DNA of 64,000 bases, from positions 4,101,001-4,165,000 of the forward strand of contig NZ_CP023777.1 of NCBI RefSeq assembly GCF_002557795.1, written 5' to 3'. Positions within the stretch are counted from its first letter, which is position 1, and every line of letters starts with the position of its first letter. The notes below the pieces were generated by a model, which saw only the letters and a program-made list of their open reading frames with translations, was not told the DNA's origin and searched no databases. The DNA is from Chitinophaga caeni. GTDB taxonomy: Bacteria > Bacteroidota > Bacteroidia > Chitinophagales > Chitinophagaceae. The position numbers and the translations under genes are program-made. This document shows, piece after piece, positions 8,375 to 17,074 of this stretch.

Positions 8375-9184
8375 CTAAACCCACTCTGAAGGCGCTTTCC
8401 CGTACTTCTTCTTAAACGAATAAGAAAAATGCGACAGGGATTCAAATCCTAGATCCAGGTAAATTTCTGATGGCTTGCGCCTTTTCTCAATAAGATGGCG
8501 GGCTTCGGTCAACCTTCTTTCTTGTAACCACTGGCGTGGCGCGGCACCGAATATTTTTTGAAAGTCACGCTTGAAACCTGCTAAACTCCTCCCGGTTAGC
8601 CTGGCAAACTTTTCGATAGGAATATTGTAATGAAAATTACTTAACATAAATTTTTCAAGGTCTATCTTGTGTGGTTCTGAAAAATCAAATAAAAAATCTT
8701 TCAGTTCGGGCAGGGTATTAATAAGCAAGTATACAGCTTCCCTGACTTTCAGCATCCCCATAGCGGTGGTAATTTTTTCCTTGGGATGATGCACGTAAGG
8801 AATGATAGAATCGAAAAATGAACGTAAAAATTCATTTACCGGGATCAGGACATTCGGTGGGCCACCGTATTTACGGTTAACTTCGATATTTTCTTCCAGC
8901 GCAATCGTGCGGAGCAATTCTTCATTTAAATGAATGAGAATCGTTTGATAATCCTCCCCTTCCAAAGGCTGTTTCGTAATCTCTCCCAATTGGTTCTTCC
9001 GCATTAATAGCATCTCACCTCGCCGCATAGAAATTTTTTGCCCCGCTGTTTCCAATGTAAAGTGACCGGAAACCTGTAATACCAAGGCAGTTTTTTCCAG
9101 GAATCCTCCCTTCTCCCGCCTCATATTCGTAAGGAAAGTGTGAAAAAGGACTCCCGGGATTATTTCAGATGGATGTGCTGTCAT
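8375..9184 (-). CDS. AraC family transcriptional regulator
   Basis: 269 residues. The N-terminal cupin-like ligand domain (about 1-150) is of the ExsA/Bacteroidota type. The C-terminal double helix-turn-helix (about 170-269) has NIPIEKFARLTGRSLAGFKRDF and PSEIYLDLGFESLSHFSYSFKKKYG, followed by the conserved P..W ending. It lies just downstream of, and on the same strand as, an aldo/keto reductase (30 bp gap), so that gene is a plausible target. The effector cannot be deduced. Confidence 0.87.
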   Translation of the reverse strand: MTAHPSEIIPGVLFHTFLTNMRREKGGFLEKTALVLQVSGHFTLETAGQKISMRRGEMLLMRKNQLGEITKQPLEGEDYQTILIHLNEELLRTIALEENIEVNRKYGGPPNVLIPVNEFLRSFFDSIIPYVHHPKEKITTAMGMLKVREAVYLLINTLPELKDFLFDFSEPHKIDLEKFMLSNFHYNIPIEKFARLTGRSLAGFKRDFQKIFGAAPRQWLQERRLTEARHLIEKRRKPSEIYLDLGFESLSHFSYSFKKKYGKAPSEWV

Positions 9185-9214
9185 GACGTAAATATACTAT
9201 ATCCGGCTTGCTTA

Positions 9215-10177
9215 TCAGCGTTGCAGATATGTGCCGCCCAATATAGCGCCTTCAGCAAAATGCGTATTTAATAAATCCATTTCTTCTTGGCTGTACTTGA
9301 TATCCATTGCCTTGATATTTTCATTAATCCGGGATCTGCGGCTCATACTCACCAAGGGCATAATATAATCCCCCTGCGTATTTACCCAAGCTATGGCAAG
9401 CTGGGTAGGAGTAACTCCCCTGTCTTTTGCCATTTGTTTTAATAACTCAACCTTCCCCAGGTTTTTAACGAGGTTCTCTCCTTGAAAACGTGGAAAATGA
9501 TTTTGGTAATCCCCGGCATTCAGCGGCGCTTTCATATTTCCACTAAGTAGACCTTCTGCCGTGTTGGCAAAAGCCACTACACCGATCCCCAATTCTTTCG
9601 CGGCAGGCAATAACTCGTTCTCAATTCCACGATCAGCGAGGGAATAGCCTATTTCAAGTGCGGCAACAGGGTGTATAGCATGTACTTTGCGTAATTGCTC
9701 TGCCGTGATTTCTGAAACACCGAGGTGACGGACTTTCCCTTCTTGAATCAAATCGGCGATAGTACCAATTATGTCCTCGACAGGAACGCTGTTATCAATA
9801 CGGCAAGGTTGGTAAAGATCGATGGTATCTACCCCCAATCTTACCAGGGAATAATTGATAAAGTTCTTGATAGCAACGGGCCTAAGATCCAAGCCAAGCA
9901 TTTGGTTTCCATAAAATATTCCGCCGAACTTAACACTGATAAAAGCATCGTCTCTCCTGCCCTTTATTGCTTTACCTACCAGCAGTTCATTATGACCGCT
10001 ACCGTAAAAGTCGCCCGTATTTAAAAAATTAATACCATTATCAAGCGCCATTTGAATGGTGGCGATGCTTTCATTTTCATCTTTCGCTTCACCGCCCCAA
10101 ACAGGTGACATACGCATGCAACCTAAACCCAATTTAGATACTACTGGACCGCTTTCTCCTAATTTTACTGTTTTCAT
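9215..10177 (-). CDS. Aldo/keto reductase
   Basis: 320 residues, a complete (beta/alpha)8 NADPH-dependent oxidoreductase. Visible features are the N-terminal GLGCMRMSPVWGG, the active-site segment NTGDFYGSGHNE with catalytic Asp and Tyr, the Lys in ISVKFGG, and the cofactor-binding C-terminal block. The usual catalytic-His segment (LHRVD in many relatives) reads YQPCRIDN, so the histidine position holds Cys. A YQPxR variant is known in part of this family, so this is probably a subfamily trait rather than damage. Substrate unknown. It is followed by an AraC regulator. Confidence 0.88.
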   Translation of the reverse strand: MKTVKLGESGPVVSKLGLGCMRMSPVWGGEAKDENESIATIQMALDNGINFLNTGDFYGSGHNELLVGKAIKGRRDDAFISVKFGGIFYGNQMLGLDLRPVAIKNFINYSLVRLGVDTIDLYQPCRIDNSVPVEDIIGTIADLIQEGKVRHLGVSEITAEQLRKVHAIHPVAALEIGYSLADRGIENELLPAAKELGIGVVAFANTAEGLLSGNMKAPLNAGDYQNHFPRFQGENLVKNLGKVELLKQMAKDRGVTPTQLAIAWVNTQGDYIMPLVSMSRRSRINENIKAMDIKYSQEEMDLLNTHFAEGAILGGTYLQR

Positions 10178-10380
10178 TGATTCATTGTTTAGTGATTAAT
10201 GGTACAAAGGTGAATCATTAAACGGCATTACGGCTTTCTCACAAAGCTCAAATTACTTGCTTGGGTGGCTCAAGCGAATACGCTTCAACATTCGCGAATC
10301 CCCCTGGTATTGGCGCAAATCCCCCCATATTAGCTAAAAATTCCACGATACCTTTACCAAATCATTTACAATTAACTGTT

Positions 10381-10887
10381 ATGAATACATTAAACGATAC
10401 CTTGAGCAAGTTAGAACTCGCACAAATTGGGTGGGTCGTTCCGGATATTAACGCCAGCATGCAATTCCTGTCAAAAACCTTGGGCATTGAAGGCTTTCCC
10501 CAACCGGAACATTTCCAGGCGCAAGATTTGCAGATGGATTATCACGGCAAGTTAGTTCCCGGCGACTGGCTGACTACCCAAACATACAACGGCGGCACAT
10601 TTATAGAACTTATTCAACCCCTAACCGGGCAAAGCATGTTTCATGATTATTTACAGAACCACCCGAACGGTGGTGTTCAACATCTCGCCTTCCGGCTGCC
10701 TGTAGATGGCCTCGACCGGGTTGTTGAGGATATTCTAACATTAGGCTATAAAATTATAAGTGAAGTAAATCACCCGATCGCCAAAATGGTATTCTTCGAT
10801 ACCGATAAAACTCTTGGAACCGTAACGGAGATCATGGGTATTACTGAAGATGGTTGGAAAATCATCGCGGCGATGGAAAACAAATAG
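10381..10887 (+). CDS. VOC (glyoxalase/bleomycin-resistance fold) protein
   Basis: 168 residues from the ATG at 10381. An upstream TTG at 10261 would add 40 low-complexity residues and is not favoured. The VOC fold is seen in LAQIGWVVPDINASMQFL, the metal-ligand strand with FIELIQPLTGQS, and the second module GGVQHLAFRLPVDGLDRVV ending in VTEIMG. VOC proteins are small metal-dependent isomerases, dioxygenases or binding proteins. This one resembles methylmalonyl-CoA-epimerase-like or lactoylglutathione-lyase-like members, but the substrate is not assignable. Divergent from the aldo/keto reductase. Confidence 0.8.
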   Translation: MNTLNDTLSKLELAQIGWVVPDINASMQFLSKTLGIEGFPQPEHFQAQDLQMDYHGKLVPGDWLTTQTYNGGTFIELIQPLTGQSMFHDYLQNHPNGGVQHLAFRLPVDGLDRVVEDILTLGYKIISEVNHPIAKMVFFDTDKTLGTVTEIMGITEDGWKIIAAMENK

Positions 10888-10951
10888 ATGCTATCCGGGT
10901 ATTACAAAAGGTAAGCCTACCTGCTTCCACAAAGGTTCAAGAATAACCAAT

Positions 10952-10990
10952 GCTAACGGGAACCCGCCGTTAAAGGTGATTCCCGTCAGC
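10952..10990. terminator. Hairpin between convergent genes
   Basis: GCTAACGGGA and TCCCGTCAGC form a 10-bp stem with one mismatch, between the ends of the VOC gene and the YggS gene on opposite strands. There is no clear T-run, so a terminator role is inferred from position only. Confidence 0.35.
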
Positions 10991-11011
10991 AAATTATGAA
11001 CACTATTTCTT

Positions 11012-11737
11012 TTACCCGCTCCAATAATAACTATCCGGATATTTCCGCCGACCAAAAACGGCCGTTCCTACCCTGACCATCGTTGCCCCTTCTTCAATGG
11101 CGATTTCAAAATCATTACTCATCCCCATCGATAATTCATTCATTTCAACACCGGGTATATTAAGAGCAAGGATTTCTTGCTGTATGGACTTGAGCAAACG
11201 GAAACATCGACGAACTTTCACGGCCTCGCCGCTAAATAACCCGATGGTCATTAACCCCTTAACCTGTACCCTGGGGAGCTTTGCTATTTCTTTCACCAGC
11301 TCGATCGCAAGGGCCGGGTGTACCCCGTACTTACTGTCCTCATTAGAAGTATTTACCTGGATAAACACTTCCATCGATCGATCTTCCAGGTCTAAACGTT
11401 GTTGTAATTTCTCCGCCAGGCTTAATCGGTCAAGTGATTGAATACAGCTAACACCGTATTTCAGTATATCCTTGATTTTATTGCTCTGTAAATGTCCAAT
11501 AAAATGATCCGTATGCGGTATATCCTGCAATGACCCGAATTTCTCCTTGAGTTCCTGTACTTTATTTTCAGCAATCAGCGTTTGTCCTGCCAGTAAGGCT
11601 TCTTTAATTCGCCGGGCAGATACTGTTTTTGTAGCCAGTAAAAGCTTTACCTCGGCAGGATCCCTCTTGCAACGGGTACAAGTTTTTTCTATCCTGCTGG
11701 AAATTTTTTGCAGGTTACTTGCGATGTCATTATTCAT
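11012..11737 (-). CDS. YggS/PROSC family PLP homeostasis protein
   Basis: 241 residues from ATG 11737 (MNNDIASNLQ). An upstream start at 11791 would add 18 residues that match no family sequence and overlap the neighbour. The PLP-binding lysine is K37 in LLATKTVS. Family signatures are HFIGHLQSNKIK, FIQVNTSNEDSKYGV, KGLMTIG and LSMGMSNDFEIAIEEGATMVRVG. The protein is a monomeric alanine-racemase-fold PLP carrier that keeps free pyridoxal phosphate and amino-acid pools balanced. It lies 41 bp downstream of a GNAT gene on the same strand. Confidence 0.92.
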   Translation of the reverse strand: MNNDIASNLQKISSRIEKTCTRCKRDPAEVKLLLATKTVSARRIKEALLAGQTLIAENKVQELKEKFGSLQDIPHTDHFIGHLQSNKIKDILKYGVSCIQSLDRLSLAEKLQQRLDLEDRSMEVFIQVNTSNEDSKYGVHPALAIELVKEIAKLPRVQVKGLMTIGLFSGEAVKVRRCFRLLKSIQQEILALNIPGVEMNELSMGMSNDFEIAIEEGATMVRVGTAVFGRRKYPDSYYWSG

Positions 11738-11778
11738 AGTCCAGTATATAAAACAGTAGTGCAAAACACCTCGTAAGA

Positions 11779-12225
11779 TTATTTCCACCAATGGTAATAA
11801 TTGTGTAAATCATCGTACACGAATCCGCAGCGCGGATAAAGCGTATTACCGATCTCGTTCGTTTTCCCGGTTTCCAACATCAGTCCGCAAGCGCCTGTTT
11901 CATTGCACCAGTGTTTGCAACGTTCGATTAATGCCACAGACAATCCCTTGCCTCTAAAATCCGGATGTACGAATAAGTCACTAAGCAACCATTGTTTTTC
12001 CAGTTTGGTATAATGAAATAACTTGTATAACTGGACGAATCCCACTGCTTTGCCACCGATCATTGCCAAGAAAACATCAGATTCACTATTGAGCAATCGT
12101 TCTTTTAAAAAAGCTTTCGCTTTTTGAACATCCGGTTCCTGGCGATAAAAAACACGGTAAAGGTCAAACAGTTCAGCAAGCTCGTCGAGATCTTCAAGGC
12201 CGGCTTTTTTAATCTTGTAATTCAT
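11779..12225 (-). CDS. GNAT family N-acetyltransferase
   Basis: 148 residues from ATG 12225 (MNYKIKKAG). GNAT features: N-terminal strand, GKAVGFVQLY, the acetyl-CoA-binding LSDLFVHPDFRGKGLSVAL loop, and NTLYPRCGFVYDD near the end. A further upstream ATG at 12267 is the outermost base triplet of a MITE terminal repeat, in frame, and would add 14 residues; the family start makes 12225 more likely. Acceptor substrate unknown. Probably co-transcribed with yggS. Confidence 0.85.
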   Translation of the reverse strand: MNYKIKKAGLEDLDELAELFDLYRVFYRQEPDVQKAKAFLKERLLNSESDVFLAMIGGKAVGFVQLYKLFHYTKLEKQWLLSDLFVHPDFRGKGLSVALIERCKHWCNETGACGLMLETGKTNEIGNTLYPRCGFVYDDLHNYYHWWK

Positions 12226-12264
12226 ACACGATACGTTAGAAATTTGAATAAAATATTTAACTAT

Positions 12265-12427
12265 CATTGTTGTCCGACTAAAAATGCTTTAAAGGTACTT
12301 GAATTCCTTACCTGGTCAAGGATATAAGCGAAGGATGATACTTTCACCCCCGCCAAGAGAACCGTGGAACTTCGCACCGTTGATAGCGAAGGGTAGCTTG
12401 GCCATACAGTAGTAGAAAGGCCGGATC
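12265..12427. mobile_element. MITE-like element, copy B (truncated)
   Basis: The left terminal repeat CATTGTTGTCCGACTAAAAA and about 160 bp that follow match the first half of copies C-E almost base for base. Homology then stops at the GGCCGGATC point, where the sequence runs into the terminator hairpin of the dapA-like gene. The right half and right terminal repeat are missing, so the copy cannot move on its own ends. Confidence 0.8.
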
Positions 12428-12443
12428 AAAAGCTGATCCCGGC
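12420..12443 (-). terminator. Possible terminator of the DapA-family gene
   Basis: GCCGGATC and GATCCCGGC pair with one bulge around a 7-nt loop, 8 bp past the stop of the minus-strand lyase gene. The left arm is supplied by the truncated MITE. There is no strong T-run, so confidence is limited. Confidence 0.4.
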
Positions 12444-12451
12444 TTGAGTAC

Positions 12452-13363
12452 TTATGCAAACTGGCAATCCTGTTGGGACTTAACGTCTAATTTCGAGAGC
12501 ATTTGCTCCAATTCACGGGTTTCAGCATCCGGCAGCGGTTTTAAGGGGCTTCGCAAACAACCGGCATCCTCACCCAAAATCTGAAGACCGGCTTTCACCG
12601 TCCTTGGCAACCCCTTGGCTACGATGAACTTCAATAAATCGAGTTGCTTGTAAAATAATTCCCGGGATTGGTTCAGATCATTTTTACATACAGCATTATA
12701 TAAAGCAATATTTAACCCGGGAATAAGATTCGGAGCAGCGGTACACCAACCGTTGGCACCGGCCGCAAATGCAGCCAAGGCCAAGGGATTAGAACCATTG
12801 TAAAAAGCAACATCATCTCCCAGTTCATTCCTCAAAGTGTGCATACGTTGTATATCCCCGGTGCTTTCCTTTATCATGGTGACATTCGGTATTTGCAATA
12901 ATCTTTTTAACAGGCCCGGCGACATGTCCACCCCGCTTGTAGCCGGGTTATTATAAGCCATAATCGGGATAGAAATCTTAGCTGCAACTGCATCATAATG
13001 CCTAAATATTTCGTCTTCGCTCAGTTTCCAGTAGCTCATCGGGAGAATCATAACAGCCTGCGCCCCTGCCCTTTCAGCGAACTGCGCATGGTAAAGCGTT
13101 CTTTCGGTGGTAAGATTTGAAACGCCTACCAATACCGGTACCCTCCCCGCAACCTGCCTAACAGTAGCCTCGGTTACGGCTTCCTTCTCTTCATCCGACA
13201 GGTAAGGCAAAACGCCGGTACTGCCCAATGGTGCAACACCATGGGCACCGGACACCAGGAGGCGCTCCAACAACCTCTTAAATAATGGAATATCTACACG
13301 CTCATTTTTATCGAACGGTGTAATCGGGTAAGCGATAATACCCTCAAACGGAACATTTTTCAT
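12452..13363 (-). CDS. Dihydrodipicolinate synthase/N-acetylneuraminate lyase family aldolase
   Basis: 303 residues from ATG 13363 (MKNVPFEGIIAYP). Class I aldolase of the DapA/NanA superfamily: substrate-carboxylate loop PLGSTGVLPYL, the proton-relay Tyr in IMAYNNPATSG, and the Schiff-base Lys in VTMIKESTGDIQRM. True DapA would sit with lysine genes. Here the neighbours are a cupin protein and a MocR regulator, which suggests a catabolic aldolase acting on a 2-oxo acid from sugar-acid or amino-acid breakdown. The exact substrate is not determinable. Probably co-transcribed with the cupin gene, which lies 46 bp upstream. Confidence 0.87.
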   Translation of the reverse strand: MKNVPFEGIIAYPITPFDKNERVDIPLFKRLLERLLVSGAHGVAPLGSTGVLPYLSDEEKEAVTEATVRQVAGRVPVLVGVSNLTTERTLYHAQFAERAGAQAVMILPMSYWKLSEDEIFRHYDAVAAKISIPIMAYNNPATSGVDMSPGLLKRLLQIPNVTMIKESTGDIQRMHTLRNELGDDVAFYNGSNPLALAAFAAGANGWCTAAPNLIPGLNIALYNAVCKNDLNQSRELFYKQLDLLKFIVAKGLPRTVKAGLQILGEDAGCLRSPLKPLPDAETRELEQMLSKLDVKSQQDCQFA

Positions 13364-13409
13364 TTTCAGATCAATTAAATTTAAAAGCATTACAATAGGG
13401 TACCTTGCA

Positions 13410-13913
13410 TTATAAATCGCGGCCTTCTTCTTCCCTTAGCGCGACGCCCAAATTTTGGAGTTGCGGTGCATTTTCGCAAGCAATGTATTTGGCAGGTTTG
13501 CTATCACTCATGTTTTGGTGCCTGTGCCAGGCCCAAGATGGAATATAAACGGCATCGCCCGCTTCCCATGCTACACGCTCCCCTTCTATCTCTGTCCACC
13601 CGCTACCTTCCACTACGTACAACACCGTTTCATACGTATGGCGGTGCCGGTTCGTTAGCTGCCCGGGAAGTAATCCACCGATGGTCATGCTCACGTTTTT
13701 ACTCGGCAAATCCACGAAAAAAACGGGGTGTTTCCTTTCGGTGGAGAAATGATCGTGCACCCCGGCTTTCTCGACATTTTTATGAATGACATGTGAAGGT
13801 TTTACATACACCGGTCTTGCAAAAGTTTGATGAAAATCTTTTGAGCTGAATGGTTTCTGCTCTGCATGGATGGACTTCTCAATGCCTGTTGGTGTTTTTT
13901 CGAGTTTCGACAT
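13410..13913 (-). CDS. Cupin domain protein
   Basis: 167 residues. A single conserved cupin barrel is seen from residue 80: motif 1 with NRHRHTYETVLYVVEGSG supplies the metal ligands (His-x-His and Glu), and motif 2 is AVYIPSWAWHRHQN. An N-terminal 70-residue extension contains a second His-rich stretch (VEKAGVHDHFS). Metal-binding cupins of this size are often dioxygenases or sugar/amino-acid isomerases. It is first in a two-gene unit with the DapA-family aldolase and is divergent from the MocR regulator that may control both. Confidence 0.8.
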   Translation of the reverse strand: MSKLEKTPTGIEKSIHAEQKPFSSKDFHQTFARPVYVKPSHVIHKNVEKAGVHDHFSTERKHPVFFVDLPSKNVSMTIGGLLPGQLTNRHRHTYETVLYVVEGSGWTEIEGERVAWEAGDAVYIPSWAWHRHQNMSDSKPAKYIACENAPQLQNLGVALREEEGRDL

Positions 13914-13962
13914 CGTTGAAATTTTTTATTGTTTATTGCATCATCGCGAAACAAAAGTATGG

Positions 13963-14011
13963 TAACTTTGGACTATCTTACTGATACAGTTTTTTAATAA
14001 ATAAGTAGTCC
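13963..14011 (+). promoter_or_regulatory. mocR promoter and candidate operator
   Basis: TAACTTTG at 13963-13970 fits the Bacteroidota -7 box. It abuts an inverted repeat, GGACTATCTTA (13970-13980) with TAAGTAGTCC (14002-14011), whose right arm ends 2 bp before the start codon. The arms match except for one missing base. Because the region also lies between divergent genes, binding here could control both mocR and the cupin-aldolase operon. Regulator assignment is by position. Confidence 0.45.
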
Positions 14012-14013
14012 AG

Positions 14014-15450
14014 ATGTTAAGACCGTGGAAACTAGAAATTCAAATTAATTACGGGAGTGAAAAGGCGATTTATTTACAAATTGCCGATGCTATCATTGCC
14101 GATATACAATCCGGGCGATTAAAAAAGGGAACCGCTTTACCGGGCAGCAGGATCCTGGCCCGTGAACTGAACCTGAATAGGAATACTATCGTAGAAGCGT
14201 TCAATGTATTATTGAGTGAAGAATGGATCATCTCAAAAGAGCGGAGGGGAACTTTTGTTGCCGACATCCTGCCGGTAATAAATAAAAACGATAAGCCCCA
14301 GGTTTTTCAAGGGCGGGGAGAAAATAGTACACCCCGGTTGCGTATCAAGTTCGATGACGGTTCTCCGGATAGTAAAATCGCACCTGTCAGCGAACTTGCC
14401 AGGGCGTACCGTCAAATTTTTAACCGGAAAGCCAAATGGCAAATGATGGGCTATGCTAATGAATTCGGTAATATCGAGTTCCGGAAAGCTATTTCGCAAA
14501 TGCTGAACCATCAAAGGGGGATGCAGATCAATGAAGAGCAACTTTGCATTACCCGCGGTAGCCAGATGGCCATGTTCCTGGCAGCCCATTGCCTATTTAA
14601 AAATGGAGATCATGTAATGGTGGAAAACCCTGGCTACAAACCGGCATGGAAAGCATTTGAAAATTCAGGAGCCCGGCTATTACCTGTAAATATTGATACC
14701 GAAGGTTTAGTGATCGATGATGTAAAAAAGCATTTGAAAAAACATGCCAATATCAAAGCTATTTACACTACGCCGCATCACCAATACCCTACAACCGTTA
14801 CACTCAGTTTACAAAGACGGATGGAATTGATCCGGTTATCGAACGAATACGGCTTTACGATTATCGAAGATGATTATGATAATGAATTTCATTTCGGCTA
14901 CCGACCGGTACTGCCCTTGTGTAGTTACCCGGAATTAAAAAACTACATCTATATCGGGACGATGAGTAAAGTAGTGGCCCCTGCCCTGCGCATCGGCTAC
15001 CTTGCCAGCAATGATTATGAACTGCTAAAAGGAATTAAGTCATTACGAAAAATCATCGATATCCAGGGCGATTCGATTATGGAGCAAGCCGTTTTGCAAC
15101 TCATCAAGGATGGAACGATAAAACGCCACTTGAAAAAAGCGACCCTGTATTATAAATCAAAAAGGGATCTGGTTGCCCATCTCCTTGAAAAATATCTCGA
15201 TGGCATCGCCAACTATACCATACCGGACGGAGGACTGGCATTTTGGATCGTCCCACGGGAACCTGTAAACTGGAAACAGGTCAGTAGCCAGCTAGAAAAC
15301 AAAGGTATCAAGATCCTACTTCCAGAAACATACAGTTACCATAAAGTTGTAAATGGCCTCCGGTTAGGGTATGCTTATTTATCCGGGGAGCAACTGGAAG
15401 AAGGAATCTGCGAGCTGTCGATTTGCTTAGGTCAAAAACCGAGCTCATAG
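14014..15450 (+). CDS. MocR/PdxR-type GntR regulator with aminotransferase domain
   Basis: 478 residues. The N-terminal GntR winged helix (about 10-80) contains GRLKKGTALPGSRILARELN and the RNTIVEAFNVLL recognition region. A long linker leads to a fold-type I aminotransferase domain (about 120-478) whose PLP lysine is K319 in GTMSKVVAPALRIGY. The start follows the promoter directly. MocR proteins bind PLP and use the domain as a sensor, usually for an amino acid or PLP. Located divergently from a cupin and a DapA-family aldolase, so those are the likely regulated genes. It might alternatively control the decayed gene downstream. Confidence 0.9.
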   Translation: MLRPWKLEIQINYGSEKAIYLQIADAIIADIQSGRLKKGTALPGSRILARELNLNRNTIVEAFNVLLSEEWIISKERRGTFVADILPVINKNDKPQVFQGRGENSTPRLRIKFDDGSPDSKIAPVSELARAYRQIFNRKAKWQMMGYANEFGNIEFRKAISQMLNHQRGMQINEEQLCITRGSQMAMFLAAHCLFKNGDHVMVENPGYKPAWKAFENSGARLLPVNIDTEGLVIDDVKKHLKKHANIKAIYTTPHHQYPTTVTLSLQRRMELIRLSNEYGFTIIEDDYDNEFHFGYRPVLPLCSYPELKNYIYIGTMSKVVAPALRIGYLASNDYELLKGIKSLRKIIDIQGDSIMEQAVLQLIKDGTIKRHLKKATLYYKSKRDLVAHLLEKYLDGIANYTIPDGGLAFWIVPREPVNWKQVSSQLENKGIKILLPETYSYHKVVNGLRLGYAYLSGEQLEEGICELSICLGQKPSS

Positions 15451-15494
15451 CGGATTAATGGAAAGGGATCACGATAATATATACATGAAGCAGG

Positions 15495-15738
15495 ACTTGT
15501 AAATTCCCCGCTAAATTTATCTCTGGGCGTATATATCTGGCGGGTAGACACGCAACAATGTATGATTTTCCGAGCGAAATTTAAAAAATCCTGGATCCCT
15601 ATGACTTCGAAAGTTATCGTTGAAGGCCAAGTCGTTACCGGACAAAACCCTTTCAGTTCCAAGGAGATGACCAAGATTGTTATTCAAGAACTTGAAAAGC
15701 AAATGGATTTGCAGTGCATCATATACCGGATGGCATAG
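15495..15738 (+). pseudogene. Decayed DJ-1/PfpI family gene remnant
   Basis: No intact frame, but two frames joined give a recognisable C-terminal half of a DJ-1/PfpI (type 1 glutamine amidotransferase-like) protein. One frame gives LAGRHATMYDFPSEI then a stop, and KILDPYDFES. The frame from 15601 gives VIVEGQVVTGQNPFSS and KIVIQELEKQ, ending at TAG 15736-15738. The VTGQNP motif is characteristic of this family. At least one frameshift and one stop separate the parts, and the N-terminal half with the nucleophilic Cys is gone. Confidence 0.5.
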
Positions 15739-15827
15739 TACGATACGATCTGCCCATCTTATTATTACAACTTGAAAAAGGGCCACCGGATCAAGGCCGG
15801 CAGCCCCTTAGCAAATCATTAAAATAC

Positions 15828-17057
15828 CTACTTCACTACGATCCAACGATTCAGGAAATTACCAGGTGTTTCAATCACGATCTTATAAAAATTGGATGTT
15901 TCACCATTCAAGTCAACAACAGCCTCACCTTTACTGACAGGAACCGTAGCTTTCAATACATACTCATCTTGCCCGCCAGCCTTGAACTTATTGGTAGTAG
16001 CCAACCAGATTTTAGCATCTCCTTTTTGCCCGGTAGACTTCCAGGTTACTTTTATCTTACCATCTTCCAGTTTGGCATCGGCATTAGTAGCGTCAATGGT
16101 TCCGGTTAGTGGAATACCATCCACTTCCATTAAATGTTCACGAGGAATTTGAACGTCTAAAAAATTAGCGATAGAAGGCATGATATCTACGATGCCCGGC
16201 AGACCAGTTTTGAAGTAATTGTTTAAGTTCTTTGCACTGGTAACGATCCAGGTGCTCCGCTCACGATCCGATTGTCCACCGTGATGTTTCCCGGTACTAG
16301 CATCACGACCATGATCCGTTGTGATATAGATTACCCACTCTTCATTGAACCGCTTCTCCCTGTACTGGATGGCTTTCCATAAACGCCCCATCTGATTGTC
16401 CATATAGCTGATGGCCTTGAAGTAGTCGGGACTATCTCCGTGCATGTGTCCCATATCATCGGTATATTCGAGATATACCCAGGACAAGTCCGGCGCTTCA
16501 TCATGGATATAGCGGGCCGCTTCATTAACCACCGCTTCATCAATCTGGTGCATGAAAGCCCGTTTTTTGTCATGCGGAAACTTCACGGTATCCAGCTCCA
16601 AACCATCAAAATGGTAATCGAGTTGCAGGTTACCGGTGGCGGCTAAGCCTTCCCCTACCAACTTCGTACGGTTATCCAACCAGCTTGAAAAAATCGCTGC
16701 CTTCTTTTGAGGGTATTGCGATTTGAAAAATCGGAAAATCGTCCAATAACTATAATTGGGATCAGCGATATCATTATCCCAAACATTATGCTTATTTACC
16801 CAGGTACCCGTCAGTAAACTATTATAACCTACCGCGGAAATAGTAGGAGTTTGTGAGTAGCCACCTTTCTCGCCACCAACATGCGCACGGGTATAACCGC
16901 CGACTTTCGCAATCTTATCGAGGTTAGGCGTCGGTTGATGTTCGATTACATCAGCCGCAATACCGTCAACAATTACGAATACCGCCTTTTTTGTTTTTTG
17001 CGCCTGCGCTGCTGTTATACTCAAAAAGCAAACAGCCATTAAAAATCCTTTCTTCAT
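15828..17057 (-). CDS. Secreted alkaline phosphatase-superfamily phosphodiesterase
   Basis: 409 residues with a signal peptide (FLMAVCFLSITAAQAQ). Alkaline-phosphatase/NPP fold: first metal Asp in VFVIVDGIAADVI, a likely nucleophile Thr in QTPTISAVGYNSLLTG, metal ligands in YTDDMGHMHGDSPDY and ITTDHGRDASTGKHHGGQ. A C-terminal beta domain (about 325-409) carries charged strands. Probably a periplasmic or surface enzyme cleaving phosphate mono- or diesters. It is the third gene after SusC and SusD, 17 bp from SusD, so the operon looks built to import a phosphorylated or phosphodiester-linked substrate. Confidence 0.87.
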   Translation of the reverse strand: MKKGFLMAVCFLSITAAQAQKTKKAVFVIVDGIAADVIEHQPTPNLDKIAKVGGYTRAHVGGEKGGYSQTPTISAVGYNSLLTGTWVNKHNVWDNDIADPNYSYWTIFRFFKSQYPQKKAAIFSSWLDNRTKLVGEGLAATGNLQLDYHFDGLELDTVKFPHDKKRAFMHQIDEAVVNEAARYIHDEAPDLSWVYLEYTDDMGHMHGDSPDYFKAISYMDNQMGRLWKAIQYREKRFNEEWVIYITTDHGRDASTGKHHGGQSDRERSTWIVTSAKNLNNYFKTGLPGIVDIMPSIANFLDVQIPREHLMEVDGIPLTGTIDATNADAKLEDGKIKVTWKSTGQKGDAKIWLATTNKFKAGGQDEYVLKATVPVSKGEAVVDLNGETSNFYKIVIETPGNFLNRWIVVK

Positions 17058-17074
17058 TTTTATCTATAAGTTTT

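Noticed and set aside
9800..9860. Aldo/keto reductase judged inactive because the catalytic His position is Cys
   Set aside because: Members with YQPxR at this place are known, and the Asp, Tyr and Lys are intact, so this is more likely a subfamily feature.
10261..10380. TTG start extending the VOC protein by 40 residues
   Set aside because: The extension is low complexity, and the VOC fold begins just after the ATG at 10381.
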